A DNA stretch of 64,000 bases. Origin: Rhinopomastus cyanomelas (taxonomy: Eukaryota; Chordata; Aves; Bucerotiformes; Rhinopomastidae). The stretch is taken from contig VXBP01007145.1 in NCBI GenBank assembly GCA_013400115.1, positions 62,001 through 126,000 on the forward strand. The letters run 5' to 3'. A program made the position numbers and the translations under genes. Below the pieces are notes generated by a model. It was not told the DNA's origin. It made no database searches and saw only the letters and a list, made by a program, of their open reading frames with translations. Shown piece by piece: positions 54,726-64,000 of this stretch (its first letter is position 1; each line of letters starts with the position of its first letter).

Positions 54726-56146
54726 AAAACCTGAACCTTACCATTTTGGGTTACTCTTGGAGCACCCACGCAGCAACACCCTGCTTCAGCCAAGTCCCAC
54801 GTAACACATCTCTGCTGTTGAATTCACTCAGCTGCCAACATTTCAAGCCACGGACACATCTTACAGTCAACTCTTGGTCCCGTTACAGGTTAATTGGCTC
54901 CTTTTGCTTTACTTCTAGTTTGTTGGCAGAGAGCTTCTCTGCTGAGGGCAGGTGTTGGTGCTCCCAGAGGAGCAGATGCCTGGGGTTGTGCGATCACGAC
55001 GAGCCCAGACTGTTTGAAAGGGATTTATTTATATCCCATAGTCAGTGTATTTCCTGAAACAGGTAGAGCGTTGATAGCTGAGTATCAGCATCACCTCTGC
55101 CAAGCAACTAGGATCAGACACAAAGCGATTTGTTTGAGAACTATTTGAACTTTAAGAAGCCTCTGAAAGATATTTCAGCGGCATCATTAAGGAACAGGAT
55201 GTTTCCTCTGTTTCTGTCTCATGTGTGGAAGGAAGCTGGCCAGAAGACCATTAGAGATGAGCTCAGTGACTCAAGTGTGCACCTCTCAGATGAAAAGAAA
55301 TGTCGTATCTCAGTCAAATATCCAATCCGGTGCATAACAAGAGATTATTTATTGAAATGCCACCAAGTCTGCTTCCCTTCTGACTACAAACCACCACCAA
55401 TGTCTCAATCGCTTTACCTTATAAAACAGAGTCAACCACCTCAAAACATCACTAAAAAGGGGAAAAATCACCTACAACTTTGTATTTAAAGTAGAGAGTG
55501 ATCATGAGAGAGATAAATTGGACAAAACTGATTGTGAATATAGATGCAATGGAATTTAAAAGCTCTGATCATTAAAGCAGTGAAAACCTGGAGCAGCCTT
55601 TCTTGGGAAGAGCAGCAGAGCCTTAAACTACAAAGCCTGATATTTTTCTGGAAAGGATTATGTGACACAGGCTTCTTGGCAGAGATACTGGAGTCAGTGA
55701 TCCAGAAGGCAAAGATGTCCCCGTGACTCCCTCTTGAGTCCTTCCACAAGCAGATGCCAGGTACACGATAGCCATAGGATATGTAGTTGTGCTAAGGCTG
55801 TCCATCAGCAGTCCTATAGAACTCTATGCCCTGTATAACTCTCTATGCTCTGTATAACCCTCTATGAAGGGTTATATAGCCCTATATAGCTCTCTACACC
55901 CTATATAACCCTATACACCCCACATGTAAGTAAATACACACAGAGTATCGTATTTATGCTGCATTTCTAACCAGAACCAGCATCTAACTCCATGTTTCCA
56001 CTGCATAAGGGCAATTAATGTCAGAGGGATATACACACAACTGGGAACTCTCACTAAATTATACTCTACAAATACCCAAAGGCTTCAGAGGCATTTCTGT
56101 GCTTCCAGGGAGGTTTCCAAGTGCCAAATTAAATTATTTATTTTCA
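54726..56146. other. Unique noncoding stretch with a tandem repeat
   Basis: About 1.4 kb. No host exon recognised. A 119-codon frame at 55130-55489 shows no domain. It contains the repeat at 55811-55920. Confidence 0.55.
55811..55920. repeat. Short tandem repeat, ctctatgccctgtataac-type units
   Basis: About six imperfect units of roughly 15-20 bp alternating ctctatg/ctctaca and tataaccc/tatagccc motifs. Confidence 0.8.
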
Positions 56147-56360
56147 CAGAATCACACAGAATCACAGAATATTGGGGATTGGAAGGGATCTCAAAAGATC
56201 ATTCAGTCCAATCCTGCTGCCACAGCAGGATCACCTATATCCAGTTGCACAGGAACATGGCCAGATGGGTTTTAAACTTGTCCAGAAGAGACTCTACAAT
56301 CTCCCTGGGCAGCCCCTTCCAGTGCTCTGTCACCCTTTCGAGGAAGAAGTTCCTACCAGA
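56147..56360 (-). mobile_element. CR1 LINE 3' end, group A
   Basis: Antisense. cacagaatcacacagaatca, then the A tail. The minus-strand frame at 56235-56474 includes RNFFLERVTEHWKGLPREIV and reads into non-CR1 sequence upstream. It is 5' truncated. Confidence 0.94.
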
Positions 56361-57095
56361 ACTGGAATTTTTCTGCTCTCCTCCCCAAGGAACCCTAGAC
56401 CAGAGCCACTTACCCCACCAGAGCCTGACAGTATCATGGCTTTGGCACACTATTCTCCATTGTTGAGGCACCATGTGAAAGTGCCTGAAAACTGTCTAGA
56501 CAGTCTAGTCTGAGCAACAACTACTCCAAAGGGAAAGGCCACAAACACTATCATCCTAGAGTAAACTATTCCTGCAGAGAAAAAACCATTTCATACCAAT
56601 TGGGCCCAATTCTAAAGCATCTCGTGCTCCTGGCTGCAGAGCTCTTCAGGGTGAGTGATGTCCCCCATCTTCAGGGAATGCTCAGAACAAACCTGCTGTG
56701 GCAGCTCTGCTGTGGAAAAGCTGTTCTCCCCTGTTCCCTGGTGAGATCCTCCTCTCGGTGGAGCCTTAGTGTATTAAATTGAGTGGCAGGAAGCACTTCC
56801 AGCACACAAACTCCTGAGCAAGATGCTGCAAGTGGCTCATTCCAGCTGCCAGGAGTAAGAGTGATGCTTTCAATCCTAGGCTGCCACAGAACAGCACTGC
56901 ATATTTGATGCCTTTTGCAGCAAACCCTACAAAATGGAGTTTTGCTCCAAATTCCATGTCCACAAGGGTATTGTCAGCATTGGCAGGAGCTGTCCCCATA
57001 CGGCCCTAAGCTTCTTCTCCAGAAGCTGCGGTCAGGAAGCAGGAAAGCTCTTATTCCCCACTACTGAATGTTTACTGCTCATAAATATTGCTCTC
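56361..57095. other. Unique noncoding stretch
   Basis: About 735 bp, no gene or repeat recognised. Confidence 0.55.
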
Positions 57096-57776
57096 TCTGT
57101 TTGAAAGCAGCATAGGAGAAAAAGACCCAGGGGTCCTGGTGGCCAGCAGGATGGCCAGGAACCAGCAATGGGAACTTGTGGCCAAGAAGGCCAATGGCAT
57201 CCTGGGATGGATCAGAAAGGGGGGCATAAGTAGATTGAGAGAGGTTCTTCTGCCCCTCTACTCTATCCTGCTGAGATCATATCTGGATGATCATGTCCAG
57301 TTCTGGGCCTCTCAGTTCAGAAGGACACAAAACTGCTGGAGAGAGTCCACCACAGAGCCACAAAGATGATGGAGTGGAGCATCTCCCTGATGAGGAAAGG
57401 CTGAGGGAGCTGGGTTTCTTGAGCTTGGAAAAAACAATACTGAGGCATGACCCCATTCATGTTGATCAATATGGAAAGGGTGGGTATCGAAGGATGAAGA
57501 CAGCCTCTGCTCAGTGGCATCCAATGATAGGACAAGGGGTAAAGAATGTGAGCTAGAACAGAGGAGGTTCCAAATCAATTCTTCCCAGTGAGGGTGAAAC
57601 AGCCCTGTACGTTCCTGCTCAGGGGGATTGTGGAGTCTCCTTCCCTGGAGACATTTAAAACCCGCCTGTCCATGTTCCTGTGTGACTTGATCTAGGGGAT
57701 CCTGCTGTGTCAGGGGGATTGTACTGGATGATCTTTCAAGATCTTTTCCAATCCCTAACACTCTGTGATTCTCTGA
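57096..57776 (+). mobile_element. CR1 LINE 3' fragment, group A, variant with altered ORF2 end
   Basis: Plus strand. The frame at 57088-57369 reads SIGEKDPGVLVASRMARNQQ and ends in FWASQFRRTQNC. After QWHPMIGQG the usual TEHW..LP segment is replaced by gttcctgctcagggggattg, a variant shared with the copy at 63065-63700. The tail ends ctgtgattctctga. It is 5' truncated. Confidence 0.94.
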
Positions 57777-58074
57777 TAACCAATTGGAAAAATCTGACTG
57801 CACTTTACTTTTCAATGTTGAAACCTGTTACATGGGTAGACCCCTTTCACAGGTATGCTATTTCGACTTTAATGAGTCCAGTCTCAGACCCTGGCTTCTG
57901 GGAGTGTGTGTGAAGTCATTAAGTAGATGGGGATTATACAGAGGCAGTCACCGTAAAGCAAATTGCTCTTCATACTGTTTGACCTCAAGCAGAGGGAGAG
58001 GGACATGTGTGACCATTGGCAAGAGCATCTTGTTCTTGGCCATTTGGGACTTCATAGAACTGGGGATGGACCAT
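57777..58074. other. Unique noncoding stretch
   Basis: About 300 bp, no gene or repeat recognised. Confidence 0.5.
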
Positions 58075-58245
58075 TTCCCTGCTCAGGGAGGTGGTGGAGT
58101 CACCATCCCTGGAGATGTTAAAGGACAGACTCACTCTGGCCCTTAGTGCCCTGGTCTGGCTACTGTAGTGATATTAGGTCCTGGGCTGTGCTGGATGAGC
58201 TCAGAGGGCTTTTCCAGCCTCAATCATTCTGGGATTCCGTGATTT
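58075..58245 (+). mobile_element. CR1 LINE tail, group I
   Basis: cagggaggtggtggagtcac to gggattccgtgatttcaggg, including gatgagctcagagggctttt. It is 5' truncated. Confidence 0.88.
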
Positions 58246-58397
58246 CAGGGCACCCTCCAGGTGTTGGGAGAAACCTCCTGTACTGGAATTGTCCTATGAT
58301 CTCCCACTTAATACCATCCAGTTGAGTTTTCTCTACCAGTATTTCCTATCTCTAGCTCTTATATGCTTCTCAGATCCGTGGTGGTTGGAAGGGGTCC
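58246..58397. other. Short unique spacer
   Basis: About 150 bp, nothing recognised. Confidence 0.5.
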
Positions 58398-58838
58398 CTA
58401 TGTTCTCAATATCTCTTCATAAGGCAGTTGTTCCAGACCCCCAATCAACCTTGTAGCTCTGTGTTGAATGCTCTCAATTAATTGTCTATCCCTCTTGAAT
58501 TGGGGAGACCAGAACTGGACACAGGATTCCAGGGGCGGCCTCACTAAAGCAGAATGAAGGGGTAGAAGAACCTCCCTTGATCTGCTAGACACCCTCCTCT
58601 TGATCTGTTCCAACACCCTCTTGGCATCCCCAACCACAGGGCCCCATTGCTGATCCTTTTTTAGCTTGTTATCACAACAACTCCAAGATCCCTTTCCCCA
58701 GGGGGGCTCTCTAACTGGTCACTATTGTATGGATCTATTGCATAGCCAATTTTTAATCCAATTCACAATCTGATCATTGATTCAACAGTTCCTAAGCTGA
58801 TTTATGAGGATGTTATGGAGACTATACCAAAAGCCTCC
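58398..58838 (-). mobile_element. Old divergent CR1 LINE, post-RT ORF2 fragment
   Basis: Antisense. The minus-strand frame at 58398-58637 reads LEQIKRRVSSRSREVLLPLH, SALVRPPLESCVQFWSPQFK and ESIQHRATRLIGGLEQLPYE. Upstream, toward 58838, weak resemblance to the RT region remains. Both ends are lost, including the tail. It is clearly older than groups A-E. Confidence 0.88.
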
Positions 58839-59554
58839 GTTCATCCTCCTAAGTTCTTATACTGATGGGGAGATAAAGCTAATTCCATAAGATAATTCAA
58901 GTTCTGCTAAGTTCAGCATTGCTCTCTGGATGATATTTTTCCTCTGCTGTTTTTTGAAAAGAAATGAATGGTTGATTTGCACTGAAACCTAAATTAAACG
59001 TGGGTGAGGTGAGTTTTTATGGCCCCTGCCCTAATGGGGTTCCCTCTACAGCTCAAACTTTCCTTCGGCTGCTCCAGGAGCACAACAGCAGTCACCAACT
59101 TCTGGGTGCTCAGCTCCACCTTCCTGCAAACTGTGGAAGCTGCTCTGCACAGCAAAACCTCCTCCCTACTTCCAGTTATTCTTACAGCAAGTTGTCTAAA
59201 CCTCTACTTGAGTGTGCATAGGGTAGAGCCCTTTGGTATTAAAACCAGTTTCAAATGTTTGTTTCTCTTTCTTCTCTCCCAAGCCATGAGAGAAGCTCAA
59301 CAGCCAAAGGTTCTGGAAAAAACAGCTCTCAGCTTCAGACAGGTTTAAGATTTGCTGATGTCAGCACCAAAAGGTTCTGCTCATGAGACACCTCACCAGG
59401 GTCACAGACTGTAGCTCCATGAGATGGTGAGTCTGGCCACCCTGCTGGTGATGCCCAGCTGCTTCTCAGAGGTACCTCAGCCCTTTGAGCCCACAAAGCA
59501 TCAGAGAACATTTGTTTTCATATATACATTTCAGCTTTTTAAAGATTGTTCTGG
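58839..59554. other. Unique noncoding stretch
   Basis: About 715 bp, no gene or repeat recognised. Confidence 0.55.
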
Positions 59555-59813
59555 AGTTCACCGTACAAAAAGGATATGGAACTGCTGGAGTGGGTCTGGA
59601 GGAGGGCCGTGTAGATGATCAGAGAGCTGGAGCACCTCTGCTATGGGGACAGGCTGAGAGAGCTGAGGTTGTTCAGCTTAGAGAAAAGAAGGCTCCAGGG
59701 GGACCTAAGAGCAGTCTTCCAGTACCTGAAGGGGCTCCAGGAAAGCTGGAGAGGGACTTTGTATGAGGGACTCTGGTGATAGGACAAGAGGGATGGGTTC
59801 AGGCTCACAGGAG
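59555..59813 (+). mobile_element. CR1 LINE distal ORF2 fragment, group G-like, tail missing
   Basis: Plus strand. The ELLEWVWRRAV-like start, gacaggctgagagagctgag, then gctccaggaaagctggagag, ending at caggctcacaggaggga. The 3' tail is absent. Both ends are truncated. Confidence 0.88.
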
Positions 59814-60032
59814 GGATTCCTTGTGCGGTATTACTACCTTTGTGACGTTACCATGAAAATTTCCCACTTCTCTGCTGTGTAGGGATGAGGGGATCTGGTG
59901 GGCACCTCTCCAAGGTTTCCAGGGCAGCATGAAAACCCTGCATGGACCTACTTGGGGAACTCATCTTCCTAGAAAGACATTTATTCGTCATCATTGACTG
60001 AAAAAATGATGTCTCCAGAAGCCACGGAATCT
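59814..60032. other. Short unique spacer
   Basis: About 220 bp, nothing recognised. Confidence 0.5.
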
Positions 60033-60636
60033 ACCAAGCATCCTGGGCTGCATCAAAAGAAGCAGTGACAGCTGGTTGAGAGAGGGGATTCCTCCTCTCT
60101 ACTCGGTACTGGTGAGACCCCCATCTGCAGTACTGGGTCCAGTTCTGGAGTCCCCAACATCAGAAGGACAGTGAGCTACTGGAAGGTGTCCAGAGGAGAG
60201 TAACTCAAATCATTAGAGGGCTGGAGCACCTCCTCTATAAGGACAGGCTGAGCAAGTTGGGGTTGCTCAGCCTGAAGAACAGGAGGCTCCCAGGTGACCT
60301 TCTAGCTGCTTTCCAATATCTGAAGTGGGCTACAAGAAAGCTGGGGGAGGGCTTTTAACACGGGTGGTGGTGAGAGGACAAGGGGAAAGGATTGCAGACT
60401 TGAAGACAGGAGACTGAGGTTGGATGTGAGGAACCAATTTTTTGCTGTGAGGGTGCTGAGATGCTGGAACAGGTTGCCCAAGGCAGTTGTGGCTGCCCCA
60501 TCCCTGACAGTGTTCAAGGCCAGGTTGTCTGGGGCCCTAAGTAACTTGCTCTAGTGAAGGTGTCCCTGCATCTGGATGGAGGTTGGAACTGGAACTGGTC
60601 CCTTCCAACCCTGGCCATGCTGTGATTCTATGATTT
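60033..60636 (+). mobile_element. CR1 LINE 3' fragment, group D
   Basis: Plus strand, about 600 bp from the GCIKRSSDSWLREGIPPLYS-like region (degenerate) through tcagaaggacagtgagctac to gaaccaattttttgctgtga. The tail ends gctgtgattctatgattt. It is the fullest group D copy here. 5' truncated. Confidence 0.94.
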
Positions 60637-61302
60637 AGAAATTGAGGCTAAAACTTGAGGCCATCTTCCGGAATTTACTTCCTGTGGCTCGAACATATGT
60701 CTTGCCCAAATTTAATGTCACTTGTCAGGGTATTTGGGGACTAGATTCTGTTATTATTTACAGCCCATTACCTAAAGCAACCCACACAGAACAAGAGGAT
60801 TTAACCTACGAATAAAAGTGTCAGCTCCCCGCACCTCACCAGCTCCGGTGTTTCTGCAGACTAATGGGACATCACAAGGTAGGAAAACATGGAGCTTCAT
60901 TAGCTGAAAGGAGAACACTTTGAACTTGGCAAGCGACACAGTGAGAGGTATGACAGTATAAATAACCCTACTTAACTACCACCATAAAACACCCTACTCT
61001 AATGAGCACCAGCACTGGTCCAGCCTGAGCTATGCTGTATGATGGGGTGAGCTCCCATGTTTGAGCAAGGTCAGCTTTGTGTACAGAGCACCGGGTCTTG
61101 GTATCATTATGCATTTAGCTATCATGTTCTTTTGAAAATTATTACTTGCCCTTGGTTGACACCATCTGGTTTCTCTGTCCCTTCCCCTGGGAACCTGCTT
61201 CAAGCTGTTATCACTAGTGGAGAGTCTCTGCATCTCCCATATCACCTATAGATGTTTGTGTACCTATAGGCTCCTCTACTCAGCTCCTTCCACATCTTCC
61301 AT
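60637..61302. other. Unique noncoding stretch
   Basis: About 665 bp, no gene or repeat recognised. Confidence 0.55.
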
Positions 61303-61801
61303 TATCATAGAATCATCGAATCACAGGGTTGGAAAAGAGCTCCAAAGAGCATCCAGTCCAATCCCCTTACAACAAGCAGAGCCACCACTCACCAGACCAG
61401 GTTGCCCAGAGCCCCAGCCAGCCTGACCTTGAATGGTTCCAGGGATGGGGGTTCTACCACCTCTCTGGGCAGCCTGTTCTACGGATCTTCCACCTTCAGA
61501 TTCAAGAACTTTTTCTTCATGTCCAGCCTCACTCTGCCCTTTTCCAGTTTCAAAACACGACCCCTTGTATCATCGTTTCCTGTCCTTGGGAACAGCCTTT
61601 CCCAGCCTTCTGACAGCCCCTTTCAGGAGTTTGAAGTTCACTAGAAGGTGCCCCCAGAGTCTTCTCTTCAGGCTGAACAACCTCAGCTCTTTTAAGCTGT
61701 CCCCATAGCAGAGGGGCACCTGCCCTCTGAGCATTTCCATGGTCTCCCCGGACTTGCTCCAACTGTTCCTCATCCTTTTTGTGCTGGAGGCTCCAGAGCT
61801 G
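61303..61801 (-). mobile_element. CR1 LINE 3' fragment, group E
   Basis: Antisense. atcatagaatcatcgaatca, then the E tail and ORF2 end. Minus-strand frames at 61550-61773 show the phrase MLRGQVPLCYGDSLKELRLF. It extends to lqpPAQKG-like sequence near 61795. 5' truncated. Confidence 0.93.
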
Positions 61802-62007
61802 TGAAGTTATGTGCAGGATTATGTGCAGTTATTCCTCTATCAGTCTTTTCTGTAAAGCTCCATAAAAAAACCAAAACACCACAAAGCACAGAGCAAGAAG
61901 GATGACCTGAACTGGAGTCCAAGATCAGAAAGAATTTTCCAGCAGTAGCACAAACTGGCAAATGTATTCCAACTGGCTACTGCAGTGCCCTACAGTCTAA
62001 ACTACGA

Positions 62008-62435
62008 TGTCCTTTGAGGTAGCTGCAGAGAGCAAGAAGGTCTCCTCTCAGCATCCTCTTCTCTAGGCTCAATAACCCCAGTTCCCTCAGCCATTCTCCA
62101 CAGGGCCTGTTCTCCAGCCCTCTCCTCAGCCTTGCTGCCCTGCTCTGGCCCCACTCCAGCCCCTCAATGTCCTTCTTTTACCATGGCACCCAAAAATGGA
62201 CCTAGTACTCAAGATGTGGTCTCACTAGTGCAGAGTACAGGGGCACCATCACCTCCCTGCTCCTGCTGGTTACCCTATTCCTGATCCAGGCCAAGATGCC
62301 ATTGGCTTTCTTGGTCACCCGAGCACCCTGCTGGCCCCTGATCAGCCAGCTGTCACCCAACAACCCCAGTTCCTTTTCTGCCAGGCAGCTCTCCAGCCAC
62401 TCTGCCCCCAGCCTGTAGCTGCTGGGGTTTGTTAC
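62008..62435 (-). mobile_element. CR1 LINE ORF2 fragment, group C-like, tail missing
   Basis: Antisense, with no tail at the left end (it starts within the LALYSYLK region, about 62008). The minus-strand frame at 62202-62507 reads SYRLGAEWLESCLAEKELGL and RSREVMVPLYSALVRPHLEY. It is truncated on both sides. Confidence 0.9.
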
Positions 62436-63064
62436 GCCCGCACTGCATGAATTCATTAAGATGGACAAACCAAGGTACTTAGGGGAAAACATATGAAAAT
62501 ATTCCATGTGTCACCTTCTTTTCCCACCTTGTGACATGGCACCTTTGCAGAGCGCAGACACATAACTGAAGGGTCAGGCTGGCGGTGCCACCCCTCTTTG
62601 TTTTAAGGAATGTTGTTTATTCATCAGGGAGGGAGAGGGTTGGGATCCATGGGTAGTTGTTTTGCCTGTACCCATATTCTGCAATTTCTAGACCCACCTA
62701 AGCATCCCCACTGTGTCTCAGCAAGGATTTGCATTCAGCATGGCTGGGAGGAAAGTTCTCGTGGCAATGAATTGTTTAAACAGATCATGATTCTCTCTGC
62801 TTACTGATTCTTAGGAATGAAATTACTTGCTCACTTGCTAACTATAAATAGGTAGATTGGGTTTGGAGAAGAGAAAATTTGCTAGACAACGCAGTTGGAA
62901 ACTATTATTGAATTTACTAAAACACTTCAGTAAAAATTTACTGAACATTTTAAAATCTAAGAAAAATAATAGGGAAAGGAGGAGGATTGAAATCCTACAA
63001 ATACAAAAGTGCTGTCAACCATGACCACAAACCCCAGTCTTAGATCTTAGAATTTAGTCATTAA
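62436..63064. other. Unique noncoding stretch
   Basis: About 630 bp, AT-rich near 62880-62990. No gene or repeat recognised. Confidence 0.5.
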
Positions 63065-63700
63065 ACTAGGAGCCAGCAATGAGCCCTTGTGGCCAAGACC
63101 AATGACATGCTGGGGTGGATTAGAAGGGGTTAGTAGACTGAGAGAGGTTCTCCTCCCCTTCTACTCTGCCCTGCTGAGATCACATCTAGATGATTGTGTC
63201 TAGTTTTGGGCCCCTCAGTTCCAGAAGGACACAAAACTGCTTGAGAAAATCCAGCACAAAGCCACAAAGATGATGAAGGGAGTGCACTATCTTCCTCATG
63301 CTGAGGAAAGGCTGAGGGAGCTGGGTCTCTTGAGCTTGGAAAAAACAAGACTGAGGCATGACCCCATTAATGTTGATCAATATGGAAAGGGTGGGTATCA
63401 GAAGGATGAAGACAGCCTCTGCTCAGTGGCATCCAATGATAGGACAAGGGGTGATGAGTGTGAGCTAGAAGAGAGGAGGTTCCACATCAATGTGAGAAGG
63501 AATTTCTTCCCAGTGAGGGTGACAGAGCCCTGGATGTTCCTGCTCAGGGGGGTTGTGGAGCCTTTTCTGGAGACATTTAAAACCCACCTGGCCTTGTTCC
63601 TGTGCAATTTGATCTAGGGGATCCTGCTGTGTCAGGGGGATTGGACTGGATGATTTTTCGAGGTCCCTTCTAATCCCTAATGTTCTGTCATTCTGTAAAA
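63065..63700 (+). mobile_element. CR1 LINE 3' fragment, group A, variant with altered ORF2 end
   Basis: Plus strand. The 115-codon frame at 63270-63617 reads RLRELGLLSLEKTRLRHDPI and RRFHINVRRNFFPVRVTEPW. It then carries the variant MFLLRGVVEPF where other copies have a longer LP..VVESPS stretch. The tail ends tgttctgtcattctgtaa. It shares its variant features with 57096-57776. 5' truncated. Confidence 0.95.
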
Positions 63701-64000
63701 CAGCTTCTTCCAGATTAAGGAAATGAAATCCAAATCCAGCCTTTTATTTGTTTGACCCTGCCTGCTTTTTTCTCCTCCCAGGGTTTATTCCCTACTCAGT
63801 CCTACAGACACACAATCCAAAACCACATCTACAGCCAAAATGACTGTTCACTTGCTAAATTTAGGGGTTTTTACCTCTCATTAATACTTTTTAAGCTGCC
63901 CAAAACAAAGCCCTGCATTTTTTTATCCTCTCTACAAAGAATTATGTTGAATTGATGCTGCTTGTCCCTTCCACCTCCCCAAGTCACCTAAAGGAACATG
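63701..64000. other. Unique noncoding stretch to window end
   Basis: About 300 bp, no gene or repeat recognised. Confidence 0.5.

Noticed and set aside
55130..55489. 119-codon open frame in a unique block
   Set aside because: No family resemblance, and residue content typical of translated AT-rich noncoding DNA. I could not support an exon.
1..64000. CRISPR-like or other directly repeated spacer arrays
   Set aside because: The dispersed repeated phrases are CR1 tails and ORF2 ends. No regular repeat-spacer spacing exists.

Overview
This window is noncoding, transposon-saturated genomic DNA of a bird. The diagnosis rests on about 65 recognisable fragments of CR1 (chicken repeat 1) LINE retrotransposons on both strands. 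They are identified by their ORF2 reverse-transcriptase frames, the conserved ORF2 C-terminus and the short tail built from an 8-bp unit of the attctatg type. My hand tally puts CR1 at roughly 30 kb, a little under half of the window. That density is far above a chicken-like genome. It would fit a CR1-rich lineage such as Piciformes (woodpeckers, barbets, toucans) or hornbills and hoopoes; this assignment is inference. I recognise no host protein-coding exon, tRNA, rRNA or other cellular RNA gene, CRISPR array or operon, and no sign of a bacterial or viral replicon.

I sorted the CR1 copies by eye into working groups (my labels, not database names). A: ORF2 end reading RRFHIN.RRNFFPVRVTEHW, tail with ctgtgtcagggggattgg; it looks youngest because it interrupts other copies. 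B: GRFRLDIRKKFFLE. C: LMIRQGEMASSC in one frame, with the phrase gctctagctactcag in the antisense tail. D: RGKGSRLEDRRLSL. E: antisense phrase gacagcccctttcaggg. F: antisense phrase cccctggcagcttcaggccc. G: antisense phrase catccagtgccaaccccctg. H: tail tggtggttggactggatgat. I: gatgagctcagagggctttt. J: old and divergent, antisense phrase cctcaaggccaacataaat. Nearly all copies are 5' truncated, as expected for target-primed reverse transcription.

Layout: 1-3.7 kb, an ORF2 fragment cut by a group A copy, an E tail, unique DNA and a C copy. 3.7-12.8 kb, unique DNA alternating with plus-strand copies, including a second copy of the 3.0-3.7 kb block at 8.25-8.92 kb. 12.8-17.3 kb, the longest mostly unique stretch. 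17.3-21.4 kb, two CR1s meeting tail to tail, a pentanucleotide minisatellite and an F copy. 22-29.1 kb, dense CR1, including the only ORF1 and 5' UTR in the window, head to head with an open reverse-transcriptase frame that runs into a 304-base assembly gap. 29.1-30.8 kb, unique DNA with an ancient MIR SINE. 30.8-42.7 kb, dense CR1 with clean nested insertions and an 803-bp solo LTR bounded by a 5-bp target duplication. 42.7-64 kb, unique blocks alternating with CR1 tails.

Several unique blocks (about 2.2, 21.4-22.2, 33.1-33.3, 34.1-34.4 and 47.2-47.4 kb) are AT-rich with many homeodomain-like TAAT/ATTA cores and look like conserved noncoding elements of a gene-poor region. This is a visual impression that needs alignment. 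I did not find a novel gene system. The notable content is retrotransposon structure: nested copies, tiny insertions, a possible ORF1-only or 5'-inverted CR1, a paired chimeric block and the solo LTR.
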